A stretch of 64,000 bases of DNA from Candidatus Faecousia excrementipullorum (GTDB lineage Bacteria > Bacillota > Clostridia > Oscillospirales > Oscillospiraceae), in contig DVGG01000046.1 in NCBI GenBank assembly GCA_018712825.1, positions 1-64,000 of the forward strand. Direction: 5' to 3'. Of this stretch, positions 33,789 to 42,000 are shown one piece after another (position 1 is the first letter of the stretch; each line of letters begins with the position of its first letter). Below the pieces are notes generated by a model, which saw only the letters and a program-made list of their open reading frames with translations, searched no databases and was not told where the DNA came from. The position numbers and the translations under genes are program-made.

Positions 33789-35066
33789 ATGACAAGATCG
33801 GAAGAACTGTTTGAAAAAGCAAAGCACTTGATTCCCGGCGGCGTTAACAGCCCGGTGCGGGCCTTTGGCTCCGTGGGGGAGTGCCCCCGGTTCATCACCA
33901 AGGCCCAGGGCACCCAAATCTGGGATGTGGACGGAAATCAGTACACGGATTATGTGGGCTCCTGGGGCCCCATGATTCTGGGGCATAACCACCCGGCGGT
34001 GCTGGAAGCTGCCATGGAGGCCGCCAAAAACGGCCTGAGCTTCGGTGCAGCTACCGAGGCAGAGGTGACCATGGCTCAACTGGTGTGTGACCTGGTGCCC
34101 TCCATTCAGATGGTGCGGATGGTAAACTCCGGTACGGAGGCGGTGATGAGCGCCATCCGGGCGGCCCGTGGCTTTACCGGACGGGATAAGATTATCAAGT
34201 TCGCCGGCTGCTACCACGGCCATTGCGACGCCATGCTGGTGAAAGCCGGTTCCGGTGTTATGACTAACGGCGTGCCGGACAGCGCCGGTGTCCCCGGAGG
34301 CTGCGCTGCCGATACCCTGACCGCCGTGTATAATGACCTGGGAAGCGTGGAGCAGCTTCTGCTGGACAATCCCGGTCAGGTGGCGGCGGTGATTATCGAG
34401 CCGGTGGCAGCCAACATGGGCGTGGTGACCCCCAAGGAGGGCTTCCTCCAGGGCCTGCGGCAGCTGTGTGACCGGCACGGTACCCTCCTGATTTTCGACG
34501 AGGTGATTACCGGCTTCCGTCTGGGGCTGCAAGGTGCACAAGGGGTCTTTGGGGTCACTCCGGATTTGACCACTTTCGGAAAGATTGTGGGTGCCGGTAT
34601 GCCCGTGGGCGCTTACGGCGGCAGAAGAGAGATTATGGAAACCATCTCCCCGGTAGGCCGGGTCTACCAGGCCGGCACTCTCAGCGGCAACCCGGTGGCT
34701 ATGGCAGCCGGCATCTGCCAGCTGAACATTTTGCAGAACCACCCGGAGGTGTATACCCACATCAACGCCCTGGGAGATCGGCTCCGCAAGGGCCTCCAGG
34801 AGATTGTGGGTCGCCGGGGCACAGCAGCCCAGGTAACCGGTACCGGTTCTCTTGCCTGCCTGTTCTTCACGGACAAGGCTGTGGTGGATTACGAAACCGC
34901 CAAGACCTCCGATACCGGACGCTTTGGGGACTACTTCCGCCATATGCTAAACCACGGCTTCTACTTCGCTCCCTCCCAGTTTGAAGCCATTTTCCTCTCC
35001 AACGCCCACACCGATGCAGATATCGACCGGGTGCTGGAAACCGCAGACGCATTCTTTGCAAAATAA
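33789..35066 (+). CDS. hemL: Glutamate-1-semialdehyde 2,1-aminomutase
   Basis: 425-aa PLP enzyme completing the C5 route to ALA. SEELFEKAKHLIPGGVNSPVR is the typical opening region; GTEAVMSAIRAARGFTGR, LIFDEVITGFR and LTTFGKIVGAGMPVGAYGG follow. K265 is the PLP Lys. It is the last gene of the operon and is followed by a strong terminator. Ribosome site AAAAGGTGG is 8 bp upstream. Confidence 0.96.
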   Translation: MTRSEELFEKAKHLIPGGVNSPVRAFGSVGECPRFITKAQGTQIWDVDGNQYTDYVGSWGPMILGHNHPAVLEAAMEAAKNGLSFGAATEAEVTMAQLVCDLVPSIQMVRMVNSGTEAVMSAIRAARGFTGRDKIIKFAGCYHGHCDAMLVKAGSGVMTNGVPDSAGVPGGCAADTLTAVYNDLGSVEQLLLDNPGQVAAVIIEPVAANMGVVTPKEGFLQGLRQLCDRHGTLLIFDEVITGFRLGLQGAQGVFGVTPDLTTFGKIVGAGMPVGAYGGRREIMETISPVGRVYQAGTLSGNPVAMAAGICQLNILQNHPEVYTHINALGDRLRKGLQEIVGRRGTAAQVTGTGSLACLFFTDKAVVDYETAKTSDTGRFGDYFRHMLNHGFYFAPSQFEAIFLSNAHTDADIDRVLETADAFFAK

Positions 35067-35069
35067 TAT

Positions 35070-35110
35070 CACGGGCCAACTCCCAGATGGGGGTTGGCCC
35101 GTGTGTTTTA
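35070..35110. terminator. Terminator ending the corrin/tetrapyrrole operon (shared)
   Basis: 11-bp stem CACGGGCCAAC / GTTGGCCCGTG (35070-35080, 35093-35103) followed by TGTTTT. It lies between the convergent hemL and XRE regulator genes; the T-tract favours the plus strand. Confidence 0.85.
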
Positions 35111-35584
35111 CAGCTTGTCCTTTATCCGCAAAAGCACAATGCCGGTACAGGTGATGGTGACAATACATAGATACATCCCAATTCCCAGACTCACCGCTGC
35201 GTCTTTTGAGGTGGCGAAACGAGCCAAAACCAGAGCAAAAAAGAATCCTCCCAGGGCCACCAATATCCCCAAAAACACATACCGTAGGATTCCTTTCCAT
35301 TTTTCCTGTCTTTCCTCATAGCTGAGAGATTCCAGAATGATATGGTCTGCCTGACTTTTAATCTGGGAATCATCCATGCGTTTGCCTGACAGCAATTCTC
35401 CCACGGAAACCCCTAAAATTTCCGCCAGGGGTTTGAGAAGGGAGGTGTCCGGCAATCCTTTTCCCGTTTCCCACCGGGAAATTGCCTTGTCTGTCACCTC
35501 CAGCTTTTCCGCAAGCTCTTTTTGGGTCAGCCCCAGCTCCTTTCGCAGCTGGGCGATAAAGCAGCCGGTTATCTTTGCATCCAT
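35108..35584 (-). CDS. XRE-family regulator with C-terminal membrane segments
   Basis: 158-aa protein. Residues 8-62 form a Cro/C1-type helix-turn-helix (LRKELGLTQKELAEKLEVTD, KAISRWETGKGLPDTSLL). A linker about residues 68-95 leads to two hydrophobic segments (YVFLGILVALGGFFFALVL and GIGMYLCIVTITCTGIVLL). This architecture, cytoplasmic DNA-binding head on a membrane anchor, is common in Firmicutes. Its target is unknown. It is divergent from the two-component operon at 35752, so that promoter region is a plausible target. Confidence 0.85.
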   Translation of the reverse strand: MDAKITGCFIAQLRKELGLTQKELAEKLEVTDKAISRWETGKGLPDTSLLKPLAEILGVSVGELLSGKRMDDSQIKSQADHIILESLSYEERQEKWKGILRYVFLGILVALGGFFFALVLARFATSKDAAVSLGIGMYLCIVTITCTGIVLLRIKDKL

Positions 35585-35692
35585 ACAGCCACCTCCTTTG
35601 CCACCATTGTATCCTTTCCTTTACAAAATCGCAACCTATGGAGGGTAGAATTTCGTAGAGAGCGGAAAATGATAACAAAACTGTAATATTTG

Positions 35693-35722
35693 TTGCAAGG
35701 GCAGGAGCCTTTGTGGTATGAT
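35693..35722 (+). promoter_or_regulatory. Promoter of the two-component operon
   Basis: TTGCAA (35693-35698), 18-bp spacer, and TATGAT (35717-35722) with TG one base upstream. The ribosome site AAAAGGAGG follows and ATG is at 35752. Confidence 0.75.
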
Positions 35723-35751
35723 AACCAAAGAAAACAAAAGGAGGCAGGGAT

Positions 35752-36423
35752 ATGACAAAGCTTTTACTGGTGGAGGATGACCCGGGGATTGTGAAGAGCC
35801 TGACGGAGTTTTTGCAGTCGGAAGGCTTTTTGGTGGACAGCGCCAGCGGACAGGGAAGTGCCTGCCGGCTTTTGGAGGAAAATGCCTATGATTTGGTGCT
35901 GCTGGATATTTCTCTGAAGGATGGCAACGGGTTTTCTCTGTGTAAAATCATCAAGTCTGAGTACCAGATTCCAGTGATTTTCCTTACCGCCTCCTCCGAT
36001 GAATACAGCACCGTCACCGGCTTTGAGCTGGGAGCGGACGACTATATCCCCAAGCCCTTCCGCCCCCGGGAGCTGATTTCCCGGATCAAGAACATTCTGC
36101 GCCTTACCGGCAGCTCCGGGGGAAAAATCCGCCTGGGGGATGTACTGGTGGACACGGAGAAGGGAACCGCCAGCAAGAACGGACGGGATTTGTACCTGTC
36201 TGCCCTGGAATACCGGCTTTTGCTGGTGTTTCTCAATAACCGGGGGCAGATTCTCTCCCGCACCCAGCTTCTGGAATCCATCTGGGACATTGGCGGGGAA
36301 TTTGTGAACGACAACACCCTGACGGTGTATATCAAACGCCTCCGGGAAAAAATCGAGGAAGATCCCCAGAACCCTGCCATCATCAAAACCGTCCGGGGTC
36401 TGGGCTATAAGGTGGAAATCTGA
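35752..36423 (+). CDS. OmpR-family response regulator
   Basis: 223-aa regulator. Receiver residues 1-120 have the acidic pair EDD (8-10), phospho-acceptor D52 (LVLLDISLKDG), FLTASS and KPF (the Lys after DDYIP). Residues 130-223 form the winged-helix domain (SALEYRLLLVFLNN, DNTLTVYIKRLREKI, VRGLGYKVE). Coupled to the kinase by TGATG overlap. With the ABC ATPase/permease downstream this resembles BceRS/VraRS-type peptide-sensing modules, though the link is by position only. Confidence 0.93.
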   Translation: MTKLLLVEDDPGIVKSLTEFLQSEGFLVDSASGQGSACRLLEENAYDLVLLDISLKDGNGFSLCKIIKSEYQIPVIFLTASSDEYSTVTGFELGADDYIPKPFRPRELISRIKNILRLTGSSGGKIRLGDVLVDTEKGTASKNGRDLYLSALEYRLLLVFLNNRGQILSRTQLLESIWDIGGEFVNDNTLTVYIKRLREKIEEDPQNPAIIKTVRGLGYKVEI

Positions 36424-37427
36424 TGAAACTACTGAGAAATCCCGATGTGCGCCTGGGAAGCTGGGTCATGGCGGCTTTGACAATCCTTGGCTGCGGCTTT
36501 GCCTGGTATCGGTGGGACTTGGATACGGCGATTTGCCTGCTGCTTCTTTCCATCCTCTTTTATGGCGTTTTCCTGGGCGCTGCCGCCTGGCGTTACCGCC
36601 GGATTCGTACCATGGGGGAGGAGATTGACCGGATTCTCCATGGCGGTACGCAGATTTTTCTGGACAGCTGCCAGGAAGGGGAGCTGGGAATTCTGGAAAG
36701 CGAGATTCAGAAAATGACCGTCCGCCTCCGGGAGCAGCACCAGAGCCTCCTGGAAGAAAAAGTCCACCTGGCAGACTCCTTGGCGGACATCTCCCACCAG
36801 ATACGAACGCCCCTTACCTCCATTAACCTTCTGGTGCAGCTTCTGGGGGAGGAGAACCAGTCTCCCCAGCGGAAAACCCAGCTTCTTCGGGAACTGCGGA
36901 GCCTGCTTCAGCGGATTGACTGGCTGATAACGGTGCTTCTGAAAATGTCCAAGCTGGATGCGGGCGTGGTGCAGCTGAAGCAGGAGAAAATTCCTCTGGA
37001 ATCCCTGATTCACAAGGCAGCGGAACCCCTCCTGGTGCCCATGGAGCTGCGGGACATTGCCTTTTATACAGAATCCCAGGGGTACTTTTATGGGGATATG
37101 GAATGGACCTGCGAGGCGCTGGGGAATGTGCTGAAAAACTGCATGGAGCACACCCCAGCCGGAGGAGAAATCCGGATTACCGCCCAGGAAAATCCCCTGT
37201 ATACCCAGATTGTGGTGGGGGACAACGGCCCCGGGATTGCCCCGGAGGACTTGCCCCATATTTTCCAGCGCTTTTACCGGGGGAAGAACGCCTCCGGCTC
37301 CGGTTTTGGGGTGGGGCTGGCCCTGGCCAGAACCATTGTCATTTCCCAGAACGGCACCATCAAGGCGGAGAACAATCCCAAAGGGGGCGCCCGCTTCACC
37401 ATTCGATTCTACAAAGGAGCCGTGTGA
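36423..37427 (+). CDS. Membrane sensor histidine kinase
   Basis: 334-aa kinase. Two adjacent N-terminal membrane segments (about residues 14-32 and 36-57) are joined by only a few residues, so there is almost no extracellular sensor (intramembrane-sensing type). The H-box is DISHQIRTPLTSINLL (H125). The HATPase domain has LKNCMEHTP (N box), VGDNGPGIAPEDLPHIFQRF (G1/F) and GFGVGLALA (G2). Such kinases typically sense through a partner ABC permease. Its stop overlaps a terminator hairpin. Confidence 0.92.
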   Translation: MKLLRNPDVRLGSWVMAALTILGCGFAWYRWDLDTAICLLLLSILFYGVFLGAAAWRYRRIRTMGEEIDRILHGGTQIFLDSCQEGELGILESEIQKMTVRLREQHQSLLEEKVHLADSLADISHQIRTPLTSINLLVQLLGEENQSPQRKTQLLRELRSLLQRIDWLITVLLKMSKLDAGVVQLKQEKIPLESLIHKAAEPLLVPMELRDIAFYTESQGYFYGDMEWTCEALGNVLKNCMEHTPAGGEIRITAQENPLYTQIVVGDNGPGIAPEDLPHIFQRFYRGKNASGSGFGVGLALARTIVISQNGTIKAENNPKGGARFTIRFYKGAV

Positions 37428-37442
37428 CAGCGGCTCCTTTTC
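37413..37442 (+). terminator. Terminator overlapping the kinase stop codon
   Basis: 10-bp stem AAAGGAGCCG / CGGCTCCTTT (37413-37422, 37431-37440) followed by TT. The TGA stop (37425-37427) is in the loop. It separates the two-component genes from the ABC genes. Confidence 0.75.
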
Positions 37443-37695
37443 CAAGGAAGCTCCGAATAAATAGACAAGAGCTGGGAGCGAGAGATTTTTCGTCAGACAA
37501 AAGAATGGAAAACAGGGGAATACTTTGTGTATTTCCTGTTTTTTATTCTGCATGGATGGCGAAAAAATCCGCTATCCAGCCGCAGACGATTTATTCAGAG
37601 TTTCCTTAAATGACAGCTTTGTTATAAAACTGTCACCTGGGTGTCACTTGCAGCTGGTAACATGATACCATAACATCCATAAGGAGTGACGAACA
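37443..37695 (+). promoter_or_regulatory. Intergenic control region with dyad and 11-bp-spaced direct repeats
   Basis: No gene is seen. TGACAG (37611-37616) and CTGTCA (37630-37635) form a dyad; TGTCAC occurs at 37631-37636 and again at 37642-37647, an 11-bp spacing typical of OmpR-family binding. CATGATACC-type -10-like sequence follows near 37661. The ribosome site ATAAGGAG precedes ATG 37696. Probably the operator for the adjacent response regulator. Confidence 0.5.
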
Positions 37696-38376
37696 ATGGA
37701 AATTTTGAGAGTAGAAAACCTTTGCAAGACCTACGGCAAAGGGGAAAATCAGGTAAAGGCCCTGGACAATGTATCCTTTTCTGTGAACAAGGGAGAGTTT
37801 GTGGCCATCATCGGCCCCTCCGGTTCCGGTAAATCCACCTTGCTTCACATTCTGGGGGGCGTGGATAAGCCCACCAGCGGAAAGGTGTATGTGGACGGGG
37901 AGGATGTGTACGCCCAGAACGATGAAAAGCTGGCCATCTTCCGCCGCCGCCAGGTAGGCCTGATCTACCAGTTTTACAACCTGATTCCGGTGCTGAATGT
38001 GACGGAGAATATTACCCTGCCGGTTCTGATGGACGGTCAGAAGGTGAATAAGGAGCGGCTTGCAGAGCTGATTTCCACCCTCCAGCTTACCGGCCGGGAG
38101 AATCACCTGCCCAACCAGCTCTCCGGCGGTCAGCAGCAGCGGGTGTCCATCGGCAGAGCCCTGATGAACGCCCCGGCTATCGTGCTGGCGGATGAGCCCA
38201 CCGGCAACCTGGACTCCAAGAACAGCCAGCAGATTATGGAGCTTCTGAAGCTCTCCAATAAAAAGTACAACCAGACCCTGATGGTCATTACCCACGATGA
38301 GTCCATTGCCCTCCAGGCTGACCGGATTATCGCCATTGAGGACGGACGGATTCTCAGAGATGAGGTGCTGCGGTAA
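37696..38376 (+). CDS. ABC transporter ATPase (MacB/LolD type)
   Basis: 226-aa soluble ATPase. Walker A is GPSGSGKSTLLHIL, Q-loop LIYQFYNL, signature LSGGQQQRVSIGRAL, Walker B VLADEPTGNLDSK, and H-loop MVITHDES. The EPTGNLD motif and size place it with MacB/LolD/BceA partners of FtsX-type permeases. The next gene, overlapping by one base (TAATG), is such a permease. Confidence 0.93.
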   Translation: MEILRVENLCKTYGKGENQVKALDNVSFSVNKGEFVAIIGPSGSGKSTLLHILGGVDKPTSGKVYVDGEDVYAQNDEKLAIFRRRQVGLIYQFYNLIPVLNVTENITLPVLMDGQKVNKERLAELISTLQLTGRENHLPNQLSGGQQQRVSIGRALMNAPAIVLADEPTGNLDSKNSQQIMELLKLSNKKYNQTLMVITHDESIALQADRIIAIEDGRILRDEVLR

Positions 38377-41051
38377 TGAACATCTTCGCAAAGGTGACCC
38401 TGCAGACCCTGAAGAAAAACCGGGTCCGCACCATCGTCACCATTATCGGTATCATTCTCTCCTGTGCCATGATTACCGCCGTGGCTGCCCTGGCCCAAAG
38501 CTTTTCCGGCTATATGCTGGACGTGGGAATTTACGAAAAGGGTAACTGGCACGGAGCGGCTTACAGCCTCAGCTGGAGCCAGTACGAAAACATCCGGAAG
38601 GACGAGGAGATTTCCTTTGCCACCTACGCTCAACTGATGGGCTATGCCAGGGTGGAAAGTGAGAACCCAGATAAGCCCTATCTTTATGTCATCGGCGGGG
38701 AAAAGGAGACCTTTTTTGAAAATATGCCGGTGCACCTGGTGACAGGCAGACTGCCCCAGAACTCTCAGGAAATTCTCATTCCGGAGCACCTGTACACCAA
38801 CGGCGGTGTCAGCTATCAGGTGGGGCAGACCCTCACCCTGGAGCTGGGAGACCGGATGGTGGGACAGGACACCTTGAATCAGTTCAATCCCTATATTGAC
38901 GACCAGGAAACCGGGGAGCAGGAGGAATTTGTGCCCCGCCGGACCCGCACCTTCCAGATTGTGGGCGTATATTCCCGGCCTGACTTTGAAGAATACTCTG
39001 CCCCCGGCTACACGGCCATGACGGTTGCAGACCTGGAGGAAAATGTGGGGGACAGCTACGATGTGTACTTTCGGATGAAGAAGCCCGCCCAGGTTTACGA
39101 TTATCTGAAAAATCTGGACTGCGGTTCCAGCACCAACACGGATGTGCTGCTGTACTCCGGCGTATCCAAATACAGCTCCTTCAACACCATGCTTACAGGC
39201 CTGGTGGCGGTGCTGGTGGGCCTGATTATGTTCGGCTCCGTGTCCCTGATTTACAACGCCTTTGCCATCTCCGTTTCGGAGCGCACCCGGCAGTTTGGCC
39301 TGCTGTCCTCTGTAGGCGCAACCCGGCGGCAGATTGGTAGAATGGTTCTGATGGAAGCCCTGTTTGTCAGTATGGTGGGCATCCCTCTGGGTGTACTGGC
39401 AGGCTTGGGGGGCATTGGGATAACCCTTCGGATTGTGTCCGATATGATGATACGGCTTACTATGATTCCCGTACCGCTTCGGCTCCGGATTTCCCCCTAT
39501 GTGGTGGGAGCCGCAGTAGTGCTGAGCCTGATTACAGTGCTGCTGTCCGCCTGGATTCCCTCTGTCCGTGCCAAGCGGGTATCGGCCATTGAGGCCATCC
39601 GCCAGAGCCGGGATGTGCGGGGCAAGAGCCGCCCGGTAAAGACCGGCTGGCTCCAATACCGGCTCTTTGGCCTTCCTGGCGTACTGGGAAAGAAATACTA
39701 CAAAAACAGCAAGCGGAAATACCGTGCCACCATTGTAAGCCTTTTTATGAGCATTGTGCTCTTCGTCTCTGTTTGCTCCTATACCGGGTATCTCATGGAG
39801 CTGGCTACCACCTATCGGAATGAAAGTAAGTACGATATTTCTTTCTCTTATAAGGAGGATCAGTACACCCGCCAGGAGATTATGACCTGGATTGAAAATA
39901 CCCCCTCCGTTACCCAAACCGCAATGCTCCAATCCTATGGTCACATGGCACAAATCTCCAAAGCGGACATTCCGGAGGAAACCCTGGAGTATTTTAAGCA
40001 GGCTATGGACATCCAGGGAGACACGGTGGAAATGAGCTGCAATGTGTGGTTTGTGGATGACGAAAGTTTTCGGCAGCTGCTGCAGGCCAATGGGTTGGAG
40101 GAATCGATGTTCTTTGATTCCCAGAATCCGCTGGGCGTCAGCGTTTCCGCCACAAGATTTTTTGATTACCAACAGGAAAAATACATCCAGCTGGACTATT
40201 TGAAAAATGAACAAAGCGAATTTACCATCAGTTTCCCTGTTTATCTGGAGGGCTACGAAGAAGACGGAACGGAATGGGACGAGAACGGCAACGAATGGCA
40301 TTTGTATAAAAACCTCAATGACCCGGAGGATGTGAAGAAACTATCCCGGGAAGAAGCTTACCAGCAGATACCTTTGCAGATTGGTGCCAATATAGAGAAT
40401 CTGCCCTACTATATCAGCAATTCTACCTATGGTTCCCAGGTTATTTACCCCCTGAGCCTGCGGGATGCGGTGTTCCCCACCTGGAAACAAGCCATCGGGG
40501 ACTGGGAATATGATTACTATATCCTTTCTCAGGACCATAGAGAAAGTTATGAGACTCTGCGGGAAACCCTGGCCCAGGCGGGCATCCTCACCACGAATCT
40601 TGACGATGCCGCCGCCAGCAACGAAAGCCAGCGGGCGCTGGTGACCATTGTGCAGATTTTTACCTACGGCTTCGTGGTGCTCATCTCCCTGATTGCCGCT
40701 GCCAATGTGTTCAATACCATTTCCACCAATATCCATCTGCGCCGCCGGGACTTTGCCATGCTCAAGTCTGTGGGTATGCCCCGGAAGGACTTTAACAGGA
40801 TGATGAACTATGAGTGCATTCTCTACGGCACCCGGGCCCTGCTGCTGGGACTGCCGGTGTCCTGCGTCGTCACCTGGCTGACCTGGGGCTCCATATCCTA
40901 CGGGATGGAAACGGATTTCCGCCTGCCCTGGGAGGCTATGGGTATTGCGGTGCTGGGGGTTTTCCTGGTGGTGGGTATCTCCATGATCTATGCCATGCGA
41001 AAGATTCACAAGGATAACCCCATTGACGCGCTGAAAAACGAAAATCTGTAA
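38376..41051 (+). CDS. FtsX-family ABC transporter permease
   Basis: 891-aa permease with two FtsX/MacB-like units. It has an N-terminal helix (about residues 17-40), an extracytoplasmic domain to about 270, and three helices (about 275-400, LVAVLVGLIMFGSVSLIYNAF and following). A second N-terminal-like helix lies near 450 and a second outer domain to about 760. Three final helices end in VVGISMIYAMRKIHKDNPIDAL. Partner of the preceding ATPase. The class covers mechanotransmission, peptide detoxification and lipoprotein export; which applies here is not readable, but the upstream two-component system favours stress or peptide response. Confidence 0.9.
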   Translation: MNIFAKVTLQTLKKNRVRTIVTIIGIILSCAMITAVAALAQSFSGYMLDVGIYEKGNWHGAAYSLSWSQYENIRKDEEISFATYAQLMGYARVESENPDKPYLYVIGGEKETFFENMPVHLVTGRLPQNSQEILIPEHLYTNGGVSYQVGQTLTLELGDRMVGQDTLNQFNPYIDDQETGEQEEFVPRRTRTFQIVGVYSRPDFEEYSAPGYTAMTVADLEENVGDSYDVYFRMKKPAQVYDYLKNLDCGSSTNTDVLLYSGVSKYSSFNTMLTGLVAVLVGLIMFGSVSLIYNAFAISVSERTRQFGLLSSVGATRRQIGRMVLMEALFVSMVGIPLGVLAGLGGIGITLRIVSDMMIRLTMIPVPLRLRISPYVVGAAVVLSLITVLLSAWIPSVRAKRVSAIEAIRQSRDVRGKSRPVKTGWLQYRLFGLPGVLGKKYYKNSKRKYRATIVSLFMSIVLFVSVCSYTGYLMELATTYRNESKYDISFSYKEDQYTRQEIMTWIENTPSVTQTAMLQSYGHMAQISKADIPEETLEYFKQAMDIQGDTVEMSCNVWFVDDESFRQLLQANGLEESMFFDSQNPLGVSVSATRFFDYQQEKYIQLDYLKNEQSEFTISFPVYLEGYEEDGTEWDENGNEWHLYKNLNDPEDVKKLSREEAYQQIPLQIGANIENLPYYISNSTYGSQVIYPLSLRDAVFPTWKQAIGDWEYDYYILSQDHRESYETLRETLAQAGILTTNLDDAAASNESQRALVTIVQIFTYGFVVLISLIAAANVFNTISTNIHLRRRDFAMLKSVGMPRKDFNRMMNYECILYGTRALLLGLPVSCVVTWLTWGSISYGMETDFRLPWEAMGIAVLGVFLVVGISMIYAMRKIHKDNPIDALKNENL

Positions 41052-41061
41052 TGATAATCAA

Positions 41062-41087
41062 ATGGTTCCCGGGAAACCGGGAACCAT
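41062..41087 (+). repeat. GAAA-loop hairpin before the C39-like gene
   Basis: 11-bp perfect stem ATGGTTCCCGG / CCGGGAACCAT with a GAAA tetraloop, between the permease stop and the start at 41105. There is no T-tract, so it is more likely an mRNA stability or translation-control element than a terminator. Confidence 0.6.
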
Positions 41088-41104
41088 ACCATTGGGTGAT
41101 AACC

Positions 41105-41905
41105 ATGAAAAGAATTATCCTTTTGCTTTTTGCAATTCTGTGCCTGGCTCTGGTGGTCTGGAGTAGGTTCGGCGATGACCTGGAAGATGCCATTGCCGTC
41201 TTTTCCCAGTCCGCACAACCATCGGAAACCGTAGACCCGGATTCTGCTGCTGTGCAGACGGTTCAGGCCTTTGCCCGGGAACAGGGCCTGACTCTGGGGG
41301 ATTGGCCGGAGGATTTGCTGGTGCTGCTGGATAAGAACCCGGAGACGGAGGAATTCGTCCTCCAGTACCCCCTGAAAAAGGATAGCCGCCCCACCTATGA
41401 TCTGAGTGATTGTCTGAACAGCACCCAGATGCCGCTGCTGCTTCAGTGGGATGAGCGGTGGGGCTATGGGGAGTACGCCGGGGAGCTGATGGGCATTTCC
41501 GGCTGCGGCCCCACTTGCCTCTCCATGGTCTGTATACAGCTTTTGCAGGATGCCTCCTACACACCTCAATATGTGGCGGCTTTTGCGGAAGAAAACGGTT
41601 ATGCCGTGAAGGGAAACGGAAGCGCCTGGGCCCTCATTTCCGAAGGCGGCGAAAAGCTGGGGCTGGATGTGACAGAGATTCCTCTGGATGAAGGACGGAT
41701 TATCCGGAATCTGGAAGTGGGCAACCCCATCATCTGTGTCATGGGCCCCGGGGACTTTACCACCTCCGGTCACTTCATTGTATTGACGCAATACGCCGAT
41801 GGCTATGTAAAGGTCAACGATCCCAACAGTCCCATAAGGTCCCAAAAGCAATGGAAGCTGACGGATATTATGCCCCAGATGAACAATCTTTGGGTCTGCC
41901 GCTGA
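41105..41905 (+). CDS. Membrane-anchored C39-like cysteine peptidase
   Basis: 266-aa protein. The N-terminal hydrophobic segment (residues 4-20) is a signal anchor. The C39-like (Peptidase_C39_2) domain spans about 115-266, with Cys in GISGCGPTCLSM, His in TSGHFIVLTQ and Asp/Asn in VKVNDPNSP, so the catalytic triad looks complete. The active domain would face outside. ATG 41105 was preferred to ATG 41051, which overlaps the permease stop and would place the hairpin inside the coding region and put residues ahead of the signal anchor. The substrate is unknown; it follows the FtsX permease. The gene lost its terminator to the insertion sequence downstream. Confidence 0.82.
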   Translation: MKRIILLLFAILCLALVVWSRFGDDLEDAIAVFSQSAQPSETVDPDSAAVQTVQAFAREQGLTLGDWPEDLLVLLDKNPETEEFVLQYPLKKDSRPTYDLSDCLNSTQMPLLLQWDERWGYGEYAGELMGISGCGPTCLSMVCIQLLQDASYTPQYVAAFAEENGYAVKGNGSAWALISEGGEKLGLDVTEIPLDEGRIIRNLEVGNPIICVMGPGDFTTSGHFIVLTQYADGYVKVNDPNSPIRSQKQWKLTDIMPQMNNLWVCR

Positions 41906-41918
41906 AGCAATGCCAGAA

Positions 41919-41936
41919 AAACTTTGCCCCCTCAGG
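41919..41936. terminator. Left arm of a bidirectional terminator split by the insertion sequence
   Basis: AAACTTTGCCCCCTCAGG, 13 bp after the C39-like stop. Its exact reverse complement is at 43751-43768. With the insertion and one target copy removed, the two arms form an 18-bp stem with a GATT loop and A/T tracts on both sides, an ideal shared terminator for two convergent genes. Confidence 0.85.
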
Positions 41937-41939
41937 GAT
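41937..41939. repeat. Left target-site duplication (GAT)
   Basis: Three-base GAT directly before the TG end of the element, matched by GAT at 43747-43749. Three bp is the usual duplication of IS150-group elements. Confidence 0.8.
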
Positions 41940-41947
41940 TGATATGC

Positions 41948-41995
41948 TACCCCCATAAGAGACAGTGAAAAAGAAAACTGTTTCTTATGGGGGTA
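41948..41995 (+). promoter_or_regulatory. 19-bp hairpin hiding the orfA ribosome site
   Basis: Arms 41948-41966 (TACCCCCATAAGA then gACAGT) and 41977-41995 pair over 19 bp (one G-U) around a 10-nt A-rich loop. The 3' arm contains the GGGGG Shine-Dalgarno-like run 7 bp before ATG 42001. The 5' arm lies in the inverted repeat, so only transcripts entering from outside can form it. Confidence 0.75.
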
Positions 41996-42000
41996 TTTCT

